Below, in pieces: positions 10,448 through 22,419 of a stretch of 64,000 nt of DNA (position 1 is the first letter of the stretch; every line of letters begins with the position of its first letter). Source of the stretch: Rhipicephalus microplus (taxonomy: Eukaryota > Arthropoda > Arachnida > Ixodida > Ixodidae). A program made the position numbers and the translations under genes. Under the pieces are notes generated by a model, which was given only the letters and a program-made list of their open reading frames with translations, was not told where the DNA came from and did not search any database. The DNA lies in assembly GCF_043290135.1 (NCBI RefSeq), contig NC_134709.1, positions 71,341,956 through 71,405,955 on the forward strand, in the 5' to 3' direction.

Positions 10448-10690
10448 TCCGTCCGTCCATTCGTTCTTGCTTCCGTCTGTCCATTCATGCGTCTGTGTGG
10501 CCGCCCGTGCGTCAATCCGCCCGTCCGTGAGTGCGTCTCTTCGTGCGTCCGCACGTCTATCTCTGCGTCCACCCCTGCGTTCGTCCATGCATCCGCTCCT
10601 GCGTTCGCCTATGCGTCCATCCGTCCGTGCAGCCATCCGTGCGTCCGTCCATGCATCTGTCTATGTCTCCGTTCGTCCGCCTATTCAACA
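10448..10690. repeat. Degenerate CGTC/CGTG tetranucleotide minisatellite
   Basis: Variants of CCGTCCGTGCGTC recur through about 240 bases and create Pro/Ser/Arg-Val or Thr/Asp/Arg-rich pseudo-frames in all six readings. These frames come from the repeat and are not genes. Confidence 0.8.
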
Positions 10691-11504
10691 CTCCAAGTAC
10701 CACCATCTCGCATCTTTTCATCATATATTCCTCATATAGAAGCGCCGCCATCCAGCGGACATTCCAAGGACTGAACGGGAGGAAGCACACGCACACTTTC
10801 TTAAGGCTTGCGCTTCGTGTCTACTTCCCACCTTTAACCACCTCGAGTTCATGATATATACTAGTTCACTGTATTCATGGCACTGCGGCCCAACGCTCGC
10901 TAAACCTTTCTAAAACCAAGGAGGTTACGCCCAGCGAGTATAACGTAGCAACCCTTTCTTGTCAGATAGTACTCAATGTACATGACGATGGCTACTAAGG
11001 GGGAATGAGAGACAGAAGAATTCGGCTTATAGTTAACGCGCTCGCTGCGAAATTTTATTGTTCAACAAGGCACAGAAGAAATCTCTCACCGGCACCACCT
11101 CGGAGGTCAAAATGTAAGACTGGTTACACACTACTACTACTACTACGACTACGAGTGACGAACAGGTGCCGCTATAAGGAGCTTCACCCCTAAAAGTTAT
11201 TAACAATTGAGAGTACTCGGTACTCTACTATGGGAGAGCAAAAAACCGTCCCGTGGGCCCCATCCAGAACAAAGAAATACCTATAGAAAACAGAGCGTAC
11301 CTTTCGCACGCCGAACGAGTTTTTGTCAGTTTGACAGCGGTAACGATCCCCTAAAGGCCCCAAACGATACCTCAAACGGCCAACCCCATCCGCAGCGCCC
11401 ACCAATATTTCTCAAGTTTGAGCGTACATACTTGTGTGATTGTTAATTAAAAAGCAATTATTGCGCATATCTGAGGCACCACAACAGCACCTTGATGTTT
11501 TGTA
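10691..11504. other. Spacer, no supported gene
   Basis: Contains a short CTA repeat (about 11,130-11,150) and nothing I can assign. Confidence 0.5.
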
Positions 11505-11534
11505 TGTGTGCCTTTTTACTAGAAAAGGCACACA
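11505..11534. repeat. Short perfect hairpin, 12-bp stem
   Basis: TGTGTGCCTTTT at 11,505-11,516 pairs with AAAAGGCACACA at 11,523-11,534 across a 6-base loop. No link to a gene is visible. Confidence 0.5.
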
Positions 11535-14500
11535 CAAGTAATTCTAAGAACCATAGAGGTCATCCACCTGCACTGACAGTGCAACGCGATGCTCACAAAG
11601 GCAAGTGTTTCCAACGCTTTGCTAAAACTACACGGTGCTGGCACCTGCCCATCGCTTTGCGTTCTACACCTTTTCGCCTCCGAGACCGGCGCGCACCTTT
11701 CTCCGCGGGTGCGCACGTCTTCCTTTGTTTTCGAAGATAACTGCCAGACTGTGCTCGTGTCTACCTTCCCACAATGTGCTCATTCGCCTTCGCTGAGGGG
11801 ATCGAGACTCTCTAGCGCAGCGCTTCCAGAATACAAGGCACCAATTTTCTAGCACAGAACATCAAATAAACGTTTTGTTCACTCTCTCCACACGCAAGAC
11901 TATCGTCTTTTGACGACATTTGCAGTGAGACATGCAGATACGGGGCCATTTTTTCATTGTCTTCTATACTTCCAATATTTTATATGAATAGTTCACACTA
12001 GTGGCATCAAGCGACAAGATGTCGTATGATGAACAGCTCGACTTCTGCGAAGCGAAGTACTCAAGGAATAAAACGAGACATCTGTTCTTTGGCACAAACA
12101 CTGCTGTAAAAAACTACCAGATTTAATAGCATCATGACGTTGAAAGCATGCCCGCTAAACTTATCATTCCTTTCTCTATAACTCTTGAATTAAAAATTGC
12201 ATCAATATAACAGAAACTGTAGACACAGGAAAAAAACTACCTGTGTTAAATAAATCTGAAATATAACGTTTCAATCCATGACTCCTGTATATGGCATCGT
12301 TGGTTCTTTCAAACCTGAATTTTTTGTGTAGTGGTACACTGCTAAATGTGAAGGGGGGAGGGTAATCTGAAAGCATGTCCTCTTTCGCGTACTGCAATTC
12401 TACCTTAAGCCAAGTAGAAGTGTTACGGTGTAACACGTTCTCGTGTTTATACTTGCTTAATTAAGTGGGTTCGCAACAAAGAATACAATGCGAGGCTCTT
12501 GAATTTCAGTTTATCAAAGGTACATTGCTTATTAGCCTGATAGCCTTAAAGAGCGCGAATTATTTTAGCTGTTCGGAAGGTGGTGCGTGCGAGGCCCGAT
12601 TGCGCTGTTGTGGCGCATTATTCAAGGCAAAGCTGAAGTATCCTTCAGTTTTTTTTTGTTAGCTCTGTTCTGTTCCAAGTTTTATTTGTTTATTCGTATT
12701 TCTTTTGTGAGGCGGTGCTGTTACTCAATTCAGGCATGCTCTTTCTGTACTTCATCATTATTTCATGATTTTCAATGCTTTTTTTACAACATATACCACA
12801 GCGTGGAAGAGTTAGTTCAGGCAGGTACGAGGGGGAGGCTTGTTATAAGCAACAAGAACACAACTAAGCAAAGAGACGAAAATAAAGACATAATAATCAT
12901 AAATTGTCACATTCTCGTTTACGATGCAGTCTTTAGAAACCGCAAGAACAGCGTAGTGCAAAAATACCTTGATCAATTACGAATAATGTTTCAGTTGAGT
13001 GAAGGAGACGCAATAAATTTGGACTATCTCCATTCGCGATGTTTTTCATTCTGATATTGTCTTTCCGGAGACAGATAACTTCATTTATTAAAAAGGGATG
13101 ATTGATGGGTAGAACTCACAACTTGAATGATCGTGGCCCTTTTCACTGCACTTTTATGCTCGCCTTGCATATATCCTGTTCCATGCACTTCTATCTGTTC
13201 TACACTCAAAAGTAAACATCCTTTGCTAACATGAAATTGAAGGCGACACCCTCCTGGTTTATTACAGTAGTCTGCACAAGCGAGTGGAGATTCTTTTTTT
13301 TATTTTAGTTTGTTTCTCTTTTGTGATTTATGTTCACTCTCATTGAGCTACCGTTAAAAAAGCACATCATCAGATACTCAACATTGCAAGAAACTCAACA
13401 TCACGACAAAGCAAATTCCTATTTATATTTCATATTGGTACGCAAATAATTGGACTATATGACCAGGAACGAACCTGCTCTAACAGTTCCTCTACTGTAT
13501 TTGTTTTCGCGTGGCAGCCATGGAGAATCCCAGTGCAATGAAAGTTTTTCAATTAATGAAAACGTCGAACTTTCGAGAGCGTGACCGCTGACCACAAAGT
13601 GATTCGAACACAACTAAGGCTTTAAAAAGTGAGCAGATCAATACTGTTGCTCGGCCCTTGGAGCATAACTCTCCCCATTGGACTCAACGCTCGGCCCTAA
13701 CCTCACCAGCCCTAATCTCACCGCATGAAGTTAGGGCTGCGATATCGGCGAGCTAGCTATGTTTCGTTATTCCACACTACTCCAATTCTGATGCTGCCAC
13801 ATTGCACATTACTAGTGTGTTAACTTAAAGCGCGTAACCGCGTATCCACTTTCGCAGATATTTCACGCCACATTTATCCAATACATATGATTCCAGTTTT
13901 GAGATCCCTGTAGTGGTTTATTGGGCCCGTATAACTGTAAACGAAATTGTAACTACTGATGGCATTCGGGCTGTCATCGCCAATCTGTACGGGTGCATCG
14001 CTATTGCAAGTCATAACTGGCAGGCAGGGTGCGTTGAGTTACAAAAGGTACGGTGTATTAATGTTTTTCACTTGTAGGCTTTTATTATACAATGTACAAC
14101 GCTTTGCGGCATATTTTCGTGTACACATGAGTCGAGTTGTATATCTAGCGGGAAGCTTGTTTCCCCTGTTTGGTTGAATAAGCAAATGACTACCTCAAAA
14201 AATAAACTTGGTAAGGGAAGGGTTGTGCATTTTGTTCTTTTCATCGTAGCCCAGAATTGTGGTTGCATTTTCGTTTGATATCAAGAACAAATCGCATTTG
14301 GAAGCATATGCTAACAATATATGTTTGCTTTTGCGAGAATCGTCACGGTGTTGCTCATATGATATTCACTGCTAGTGCGGTTTTAAGACATTTATTGATG
14401 CGGGAGATGTGAACTCGAAAGATATTGATGGCCCTAACTTTCAACACCACAAGCTGTGAGACACTACCGAATTATATTTGCTGCATCGCAACATATGGTA

Positions 14501-14630
14501 CCACAAGTGTTAACCAAGGCACTCCAATACAACGCTGGCCAGCAAGTGCAACCACCCCTCTGGACGAGGCACTCATGCGGCTGATGGCTGTTGTAAGGAA
14601 TGGACACAAAAGTGCTGTGTTTAGGTACGA
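11535..14630. other. Long AT-rich spacer, no supported gene
   Basis: Frames of up to 155 codons occur (for example 12,587-13,054), but their translations are Phe/Tyr/Ile-rich composition products without domain motifs. There is an 8-bp inverted repeat AGCCCTAA/TTAGGGCT around 13,710-13,740. Confidence 0.45.
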
Positions 14631-14639
14631 TTTGTGCTA

Positions 14640-15330
14640 AAAGGACTTGCAAGCGCCGAGGAACGCCAAACCGAAACTAAAGAAGACGAGCGGAGGGCAG
14701 GTGGCACGAAGGCGATAACAAGAAATGAAAAAGAAGAGGAGAGGAAGAAGGAACGTGCGAAAGCGAGCTCGAGCGTGGAGGCCACGAAGGCAGACGAAGC
14801 AGTGCGCCGCTCGAGCTGGACGAGTTCCTGGGAGCGTTCCTGAGCCGGACGTGGGACCCGTACGTGTCGGCCAGGTCGAGCTCCGGCGTGTTCGTTCGGG
14901 GTCGAGTCCGCCGGCCTGTTCAAGGTGCAAGGACGGGGCCTGCTGAACGGCTCCTGCCTGGGTGCAGTGGCCGGGAGCAGGTTCGTGGCGAGGCCTACCG
15001 GGCGTGGTCCTCGTGAGCCGGGGCCTGACCCTGAACCTCAGGAGTTGCGACCCTGACTGCTGGCCGCGACGTCTGACTAAACGGCGCTGCACACGGTAGC
15101 GCATCCGTGTGCCGTAAGCCGTTCCAGCCGCTCCAGCCGTGCCACCTTTGCCCTCGCGCACGTCGACAATCGCATCATGTCGGGACGACGGGGACCCAAA
15201 CTGTGAGGCAGCGTTTTCCTCTTGTGAACTGAGAACTCTACGCGCTGGACTCGGAGTAAGCGTAGCCGCGAGCTCTCCGCAGGCTAGAGGTCTGACTCTC
15301 GTACATGTTGCGTGACGCTCGGCGTGTAGG
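14640..15330. other. GC-rich island, unassigned
   Basis: From about 14,780 to 15,320 the DNA is clearly GC- and CpG-rich, between AT-rich flanks. The left part (14,640-14,780) is purine-rich and would encode a Lys/Glu/Arg-rich peptide. The minus strand has a 255-codon frame (14,637-15,404) rich in Arg/Pro/Ala but without a domain I recognise. It could be a CpG island with a first exon, or part of a retroelement such as an LTR. Neither is shown. Confidence 0.3.
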
Positions 15331-15400
15331 GTTGGACATATAGTTTTATTTTCGCCTGCCATGACGTTCTCTAGTGTACAATATAACGCTTCTTTTGTTC

Positions 15401-15800
15401 GCATCCATTGTTGATGTGAATCCTTTTTCGTCCGCTGTCAACAAACATAGTGACGAACGTCCTTAACCATCACAGCTGTACACCAATGGGCAACCGTCCA
15501 GAAATACAGCCTTCCAAAAAGGCCTCGACACCCATAGTGAAGTACCTTTGGACTTCCAAGCATTTTCTTTCACAGTTCAGGATCTCGGGTAAACTTCGTA
15601 CAGAAACTAGCTTTAGACACAAAGAGGTGACTATGATGCCCCAGCCACACTTTATAATTCAATATATAGTATAAATCTAACGCACAATATTCAGCTTCAA
15701 TATACAAATGAAGGCTATTCATATAGCGAAATTGTCAGGTTATGCGTGTGGGTTCAATAATCGAGGTAAGGGTACTGTTCCATGCGGCTGCACCGGTGGC
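15401..15800. other. Spacer, no supported gene
   Basis: Nothing recognisable in either strand. Confidence 0.45.
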
Positions 15801-15802
15801 CT

Positions 15803-15880
15803 CAGGTGGCTGAAATTTTCCGGAGACCTCCACTACAGTGTCTGATAACGCGAGTCGCTTCGGGACGTTAGGTCACGCAA
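15803..15880 (+). mobile_element. Ruka SINE, diverged 3' fragment
   Basis: The segment CTCAGGTGGCTGAAATTTTC through CGGGACGTTA matches the 3' body of the better copies (for example 31,320-31,395), with many substitutions. The tRNA-like head is missing or unrecognisable. Confidence 0.5.
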
Positions 15881-16849
15881 GTTCGCCAACCAGTCGATTA
15901 ATATGCCTAATTTACGAAAAAAGTACATGCGTGTTTCACTTTTTTTTTTGCTTGCTACGCGAATTAGTTTTGAGCACTCTTAGTATTGACGCGCGAAACA
16001 AGTGCCGTTCACTATTGCTAAATGCGCGTATATCACAAAGGCAACTACACGTCATTTATGGGGGCCGCTCGACGACGTATCGACGCTCCAAGGATTTGCC
16101 AAATATTTGTCGAGAAATATATAGAAAAAACTAAATCTCTAATGACAGTGATAAAAAAAATGAACATGGTACCGATGACACTTCTAGTCATTCGTGAAAA
16201 TACCTAATGATCTTATTCTTTGTAAGTCTTCCTTGTCAATTTTCGTCTATCGTTAAAGGCTCACGCCCAAAGTCGGCCAGTAGGGAACAATCATTTTGAT
16301 TTCACGTTGTAGAAAGCTGCATGGTAGATAATTTCTTCGGCGCTGATTATGCGTAATTAGAACTTTTTCATTGTTTCAGACAGGGATTCAGGGTTTGGAA
16401 ACCCTTTTTGCCTTCGGAGAGCTAACTTAAGCCAGAAAGATGTGGCGTAAAAGGCTTGAGCTTAAAAAAATTGGCACGATAGAGCGATTATGAAATGAGA
16501 TTGTTAGAGGAAAGTTTTGGGTCGTTTAGAATGGAACAATTGCACGCAACTAAGTAACAAACGCGAGAATGGGCCGGTGGGAGTGCTCATCGTTTCTAAA
16601 TCTCGTTCAGACGAGCTGCCAGAGAAAAACGAAATTGCAGGCTTTCCAGACCTTTGTTTCCGCCCATCGTCGTTAGCGATACTACCGAGTTCTTTTAGAG
16701 CATAAGGACTGTCCGTTTTATATTCCAATGATGCGCTTCAAACGAAAGAATAATAATAATGAGCGAGATTAGCACCATTGATACCGAGCATCGAAGAGAA
16801 GGCACAGCGGAGGGGTATTCCTTTGTCTCATTTTTCTGCAAGTATTTAT
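15881..16849. other. Spacer, no supported gene
   Basis: AT-rich, with A and T runs; no supported frames. Confidence 0.45.
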
Positions 16850-17130
16850 TTCTTTTGCTCTTTCTATCGTTTTCTCGCTTCTCAAATTTTTTCTTTTTTT
16901 GTCTACATCAGTTTTACTTTCTTTCTTTCTCTTTTTATTCATTTCTTTTTGTTTCTGAATTTTTTCTTTCTGTTAGTGTTTCTCTGTATATTTCCCGCCT
17001 TCTATATATTTCTCTCTTTAATTCTCTGCCTGTTGTCGCTTTCTTTCCTTCTTTCTCGCTTAACTTTCTCTCTTTCTTTATAATTATATATCTTCTTTAA
17101 AAACTGTTCTTCCCTCTCCCAAGCTTCTCT
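16850..17130. repeat. Polypyrimidine (TTTC/TCTT-rich) low-complexity tract
   Basis: Nearly 280 bases of T and C on the plus strand. The Phe/Ser/Leu-rich frames at 16,759-17,100 are products of this composition. Confidence 0.8.
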
Positions 17131-17610
17131 CCCTCTACTCACCCTCACTTCGCTTCCCACCTTGGTGCCGTACTATGCTACGCAATAGTTTGGCTTAAGC
17201 TGCACTTTGTCTTAAGCTGCAAGGTCTGCGACTACTTGTGGTTCGAGAACGACCTCTGTGATTAACGCATTGCGAAACTCTTTACCGCTCAGTACACTCC
17301 TCCATGACCATGATCATGCGAGGCACAATGTGCGGCATTTGAAATAAACAATGTGCTAAACCAAAGCCAAAGGTATGTCTAACTATAGTTAGTAAGAAGC
17401 ACGGACATGTAAGCAATATTTGTGAAAGGCTTCAGTGCTACGTCGGGTTGAACTCCTTGTTAAACACCGGGGCCACGCGTTTCAGCTTTCTTTGGTTAAC
17501 CATTTGTATGGAGTCATTGGATGCCTATTTTTTCTTGTTGCTGGGAGCCTCTTACAAAACAAGCAAAGATAGAGAAACATTTCAGGGCACTTACGCCCTC
17601 AAGCTCTGTA
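17131..17610. other. Spacer, no supported gene
   Basis: Nothing recognisable. Confidence 0.45.
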
Positions 17611-17815
17611 CTATCAGCGTCAAATGAAACCTGAACAGCGACAAACCTTCGCTAGGGTATAGTGCACACCGTCCACTATCACTACGAACAGTCAGGCATA
17701 TGTGCACGAAGCTGCTGAACAGAATGCACGCGCCTGTCAATGGTGATGACTGGATGGCACGCACTACATCATCGCACAGGCTTGTCGCTGTTCAGGTTTC
17801 ATTTGACACTGATAG
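17611..17815. mobile_element. 205-bp MITE with 34-bp terminal inverted repeats
   Basis: Bases 17,611-17,644 and 17,782-17,815 are inverted repeats matching at 33 of 34 positions. Weaker inverted similarity continues inward (for example GTGCACACCGTCCA against the complement of the region near 17,745), so the whole element is an imperfect palindrome. It has no coding capacity. Long terminal repeats and small size fit a non-autonomous DNA transposon. No clear target duplication is visible, so the superfamily is unassigned. Confidence 0.75.
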
Positions 17816-17904
17816 GATTTTTGGTACATGTGCGTGCTCAAATTGCATCATCGGCAATTGCATTATGCGTTATAAAAAACTAACTAAACTCAATGAAACG
17901 GCAC

Positions 17905-18030
17905 CCCGCTATGAGAGAGAGAGAGAGAAATATAGGGTAAAGGCATAGAGGCTAACAAAGCTTGGCTTGGTTGGCTACCCTACAGGTGACGTACGGAAAG
18001 GTGAAATTCTATAAAGAGATAGAGAAATAT
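17905..18030 (-). mobile_element. Relic of an RNase H-LINE 3' UTR
   Basis: GAGAGAGA...AAAGGCA..GAGGCTAACAA...GGTTGGCTACCCT resembles, in the same orientation, the 3' UTR of the minus-strand LINE at 38.16-38.34 kb (GGTTTGCTACCCTGCA). Confidence 0.4.
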
Positions 18031-18714
18031 TATATATGTGTTGTTATGGTGCTCCAGACTTGAGCAATAATTGCTTATTACTTGACAATTGCACAAATAT
18101 AAACGCTAAATTTTGAGCAACATTGGTGGGCGCTGAAGTTGGGGTCGACCGTTTCAAGTACCCGGTACCGTTAAGAGTGGACAGACAAATGTACTGACAG
18201 ACAGACAGACCAAAATTGTTGCGTTGAAGGTCCCCAAGAAAGCGTCGTTAAAATTCGGCAGATCCCACGTACCTCGGAATTGATGTTATGCGAAGCATGC
18301 GGAGTGAAGATGACCATGTTGCAATATTCTTTATTGAGCGACACGTCATGAAATGACGCTAAGTATATGTACAAATGTTGCACGCACCAACATTTGTTGA
18401 AGAGGTGCAGATGTTTACATAACCAGTTGTTTACACTTGCGCATCGAAGTAAACTGAAACCTGTGTATTAGCAACACAGCCAGCTGCTATGAAGTGCCTA
18501 TACTTGGGAAGATGCTGGCCCTGGGCACTGGTATACATAAATAAACTTCAGCGCATGTCACCTAACCACAATTGACGTTAACCCGACGTGACGGCTGTAT
18601 CAAAGGAGTACATTAGTAATGTTTATAAAATTGGATAGGCAGCACTGCAACTACGCACTACTGAAGTTTCACGATGATTAGCGCTTATTTGAACAGTAGT
18701 TCTGAGACCTGTCG
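18031..18714. other. Spacer with a short GACA tract
   Basis: GACAGACAGACAGACC at about 18,197-18,211 is the only repeat; no gene is supported. Confidence 0.45.
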
Positions 18715-18795
18715 TAGCTCTGAGGTAAAACGCACCGTTGCCACGCAGTATGCTTCGGTTCGATTCCCGCTGGGACCCTGCCATTTATGCTTTGT
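18712..18795 (+). repeat. tRNA-like sequence (SINE head)
   Basis: TAGCTCTGAGGTAAAACGC resembles a pol III A box, and GGTTCGATTCC (18,759-18,769) is a consensus B box, with TTGCCACGCAG between them. A related head is at 52,530. The flanking bases do not form a complete tRNA cloverleaf, so I call it SINE-derived and not a tRNA gene. Confidence 0.45.
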
Positions 18796-19119
18796 ATTAG
18801 TCGGGTCGACGCTACCGATGTTGGGTAACTTATTAACGCTTGCGTGTTGACATTGCCCATGTGTGTTCTCGTCATGCCTAGGCAGATACTAAGTATCAAT
18901 CACCTGTGCCACATAACCGCACACCAGTGGCACATACCTACCCGTGGGCATGTGCCACTGTCTGGCGGGAAGTGATGGACGACGTACGTGGTGGGATTGT
19001 GACATTATTCATGGCTTGAGCAGCGCGTCTTATTCCTTCTACCATCTTACCGTCCCATGCTAACTTTCGTACACGCCAAGTTAAGGGGTTGATCACGAGA
19101 GAACCCAAACGTAAGCGGC

Positions 19120-19120
<1 letters not shown>

Positions 19121-19197
<77 letters not shown>
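19121..19197. repeat. (GATA)n microsatellite, about 19 units
   Basis: Pure GATA repeats, preceded by GCGGCTA and followed by a 50-base flank shared with 2597-2650. Confidence 0.92.
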
Positions 19198-19250
19198 CGC
19201 TCAACGTCGCCGAAGTTCGCTAAAAAATTAAGAAATCTTCGCATTTGAAA
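19198..19250 (+). repeat. 3' flank of GATA module (copy 2)
   Basis: CGCTCAACGTCGCCGAAGTT and CTTCGCATTTGA correspond to 2597-2640. Confidence 0.55.
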
Positions 19251-22200
19251 GAAAAGTAAGAAAGAGATGAATAAATAGTCAGCTCGAGAGTACATAGCCC
19301 GAAGAATTCCTACACAGCAAAAATATCTCACTTTAGGAACGTCGAACTTTTTGGAATGACGAAAGTTCAAGTATCGTGGAATCCGGTGGTGTAGTAATCA
19401 GCTAGCTCTCCTGTCTGCACGTACCATTGGCAATAAACAACACTATATAATCTCAAGCAAAGTGGCAACAAGTGAATTCACTTCACTCTGGCGTCCAGGT
19501 ACGTTATTTTATTTTTCAAGTCCAACAGGAAGGTCGTTGCGTGAGAACAAAGACATGAAATAATAGAAGTCAATGTTTTTAAGGCTTGCACTACTGATAA
19601 AGAGGCCACCCATTCACGAGGCTGAGTGGCTGGAGTGAGGACGAGTGTCACCGTTGCAAATTGAACAATGACACTTGGCTCCAGCGCAATGGCGGGCTGG
19701 GTTTTCCCACTTACACTGGCTTTTAAAGCAGCATGAAAGTCATGTAGTTCTCTCGAAATTCATCGTAAAAGCTAGACAGACACTGAGCACACCTGAAAGC
19801 TTTCTTCGCCGACATGGCAAGCACGCTCGGATTGAACTTGTTTTGACTTTGTCTCCATCTGCACGAAGTCACACTGAACTCAGTTGGAGAAAGGAAGGAG
19901 GAAGGACAAGGAGGTTACAGACTAAACTTGGAGGGCTACTGTGCTCGGCACGTGCTTCCAATCTTTCGACTAGAGAACAATATTGTTATTTTTTTTACTT
20001 CTGCTAGAGTGTGTGTGGTGAATTAGGAACATGATATTGACCAAACAATCATAGGTGAAATCAGACATTTTTATAGCACTTTCATGACAGTGGGAACGAC
20101 TGATTTTATGATCCCACCTCAGACACTTGGGGAAGGCTGTCATAAGGGGTTCTGTCTGAAGGAAATTTATTGACTAGCTCTGTATGTACGCAGCGTTTCC
20201 GATTTCTGTTTTAAAACTCTGGTGATGGTTATGCCAATATTTTCAACATAGGGGAGACATAGTCGTTTTCTGAGGAAGTGGGGGAGTCGAGGGTCATGTT
20301 ACGGAGCTTGTTTTGGTTTTGCAGCAGGATTGCTCTTCGATTGTTGCGGCTTAGGTAGTCGTTTGTTGTTGTTGAAGTTTCGTGAAAACTCCTTTTCAAT
20401 GTGAAACACATTTCGGTTCTCCTGATCAATGCATTGCAGACTAACGCATTGCGGAGAGTGGTCTGTATGCGTTAGTTCAGAACAGCCAAACCAAGTTAGA
20501 CCATGATGAACATAACCTATTTCCGAAATTCAGTCGATATCTATGCACAGCAGGTAAAAGGAAGGGTTAAGTATTCAGGGAAGAATTGAGCCGTCTCCGA
20601 CCGCCCCCCGCCCATAATTTATTGACTACCAATAATTAGCCAATACAGCCAACAACTTGACCATATATGTTAGTTGCGCGTATGTAAATAGCTGTGAACA
20701 TTAAAATATAAAAAAATCGAGAGCTTGAACCACCTCAACACAACCCGCCTTCTCACACCAGTCAAATCTATTCACAATTTGATTAAAGCTACTTCAAGGT
20801 CTCGTATCGGGCTTTTACATCACAATTGGTGAATTTCATGGCGGCATATAACTATGAACCATTCAATACCTTCCCATGTTTTTCTAATGGCGTCATTGTG
20901 TGTTAAGGTCGAATGGTTGTATGCAGCGAAAACGAGCCCTCCCCTCGATCGATGCTCCTTGTCGTAAACGACAACACGTATGAACACCTTGGTGATGCAA
21001 ATTTCATCTAAGGGGGTTATTATGCAAATTAAATATTACAGGTACACGTACAGAATTCACACCCAGCACTAAAGGAGATTCGCTTTCAGCGAATTACCAC
21101 GTGCTCCCCCCGCCTTTAAAAGACTTACTGATTGCAGTGCCATGCTCTGTCAGTTCGTAAGATTAAGTTATCTCAATACCAACTTCCCACAGCGGCCGAC
21201 CGTAATGAAAAAAGAACCTCGTCTTTTTCTTTCTTCCTATCGCTTTTTGTTTCTTCCCACAGTGACTTAATTAAAAATTTCGCTCTTTATCGCTGGGTGC
21301 ACACTTGAACAACGAAGGTATTCTAATTACCTCGGGCTTATTGCTAGCTCAGACTGGGGCGTCATGTGTGCCCTAATTACCATACTACACTGGGAGCACG
21401 CACGCCATTACCTTCTTTTTTTGTTTCTGTACACGCGACAATTCTTTCAGAAAGCAGCAGACGCCCACACTGTCTATTTAAGTACAAGCAAAGTACAACG
21501 GCCCAACTAGCTGCATTCAAGTGTTTAGTGCATTTTTTTATTTTTTATCATCATAGATTTGCTAGTTTACTGATATTTCTGCAGTCTCACTTTTCTCATT
21601 GTCTTGTTAGTTAGGTTAAAACGACTGGTGGTGTTTGCTTTCACAGAGACGCAAGAGCACGTTTGTTTCTTGATTGTCGAACTTAATTCTTCCATGAGCT
21701 TCTTTTATTTAGTTAGTATCTCTTGTCTTGCCTTTGTGTTACGTAGCTAGTGATAATCGGCATACTGGGCTGGGCATTCTTTAAAATAAAATATATTATG
21801 GAAAGCTCACCTTATGTGTGGCTAGTCCCCTTATATTACATGGCGTTGCCTCACGTGCTTAGTGTTTTATTTTGATGTGTTTGATTGAGTTACGCTCAAA
21901 CAAACTTAAAATTCTCGGTGCAAGCCACACCGCAACGCTTGAAATGGTTCACGGTTGACTGCGCTCATTTGTGAAGATTATGCGCACGCACTGAGTGATG
22001 ACGTCTTTTGAAAGAGCTTCTCTCTGCGCCAATGAGAACGCTACAACGTTTCATGCCGTAGACATAAATACCTGACGTTGTTAAGCGCAGATCACTTTAT
22101 CGACTGCCAACGCTCTGTCCACCGCTATCCGTGTTCCATGTGTATTGGTGTAGTTCTATTTTTTGTTTCCAGAGAGGGTCGCCCAAATAAGAAGTTTCGC

Positions 22201-22410
22201 CTTGAATGCGGTAACTGCAGTCTTCGTCATTATTATCACTACGTGACAATAACTTCCAATGGTAAAAATCAGACAAGCAGGCTAAATCCCCACACGATTT
22301 CATGGTCAACTTTCAAACGATATAGCATTAAAGAGCTCTTTTCGCAAAAAAAGTTAGGGCTTTCTGGACGCTTTAGAAAACAAGACAAAAACTGGGGACG
22401 ATTAAGCTTC
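19251..22410. other. Long spacer, no supported gene
   Basis: Three kilobases of AT-rich DNA. Candidate frames (for example 19,675-20,007 and 22,078-22,425) lack motifs, splice context or codon bias that would support coding. Confidence 0.45.
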
Positions 22411-22419
22411 GCCTTAAAG

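Noticed and set aside
10421..10854. Overlapping 80-127 codon frames on both strands, rich in Pro/Ser/Arg or Thr/Asp/Arg
   Set aside because: They are translations of the degenerate CGTC minisatellite.
12587..13054. 155-codon plus-strand frame
   Set aside because: Phe/Tyr/Cys-rich start and no domain; compositional open frame in AT-rich DNA.
16759..17100. Phe/Ser/Leu-rich frames that look like membrane proteins
   Set aside because: They are products of a T/C-only tract.
18938..19370. Frames encoding repeated Ile-Tyr-Leu-Ser
   Set aside because: They are translations of the GATA microsatellite.
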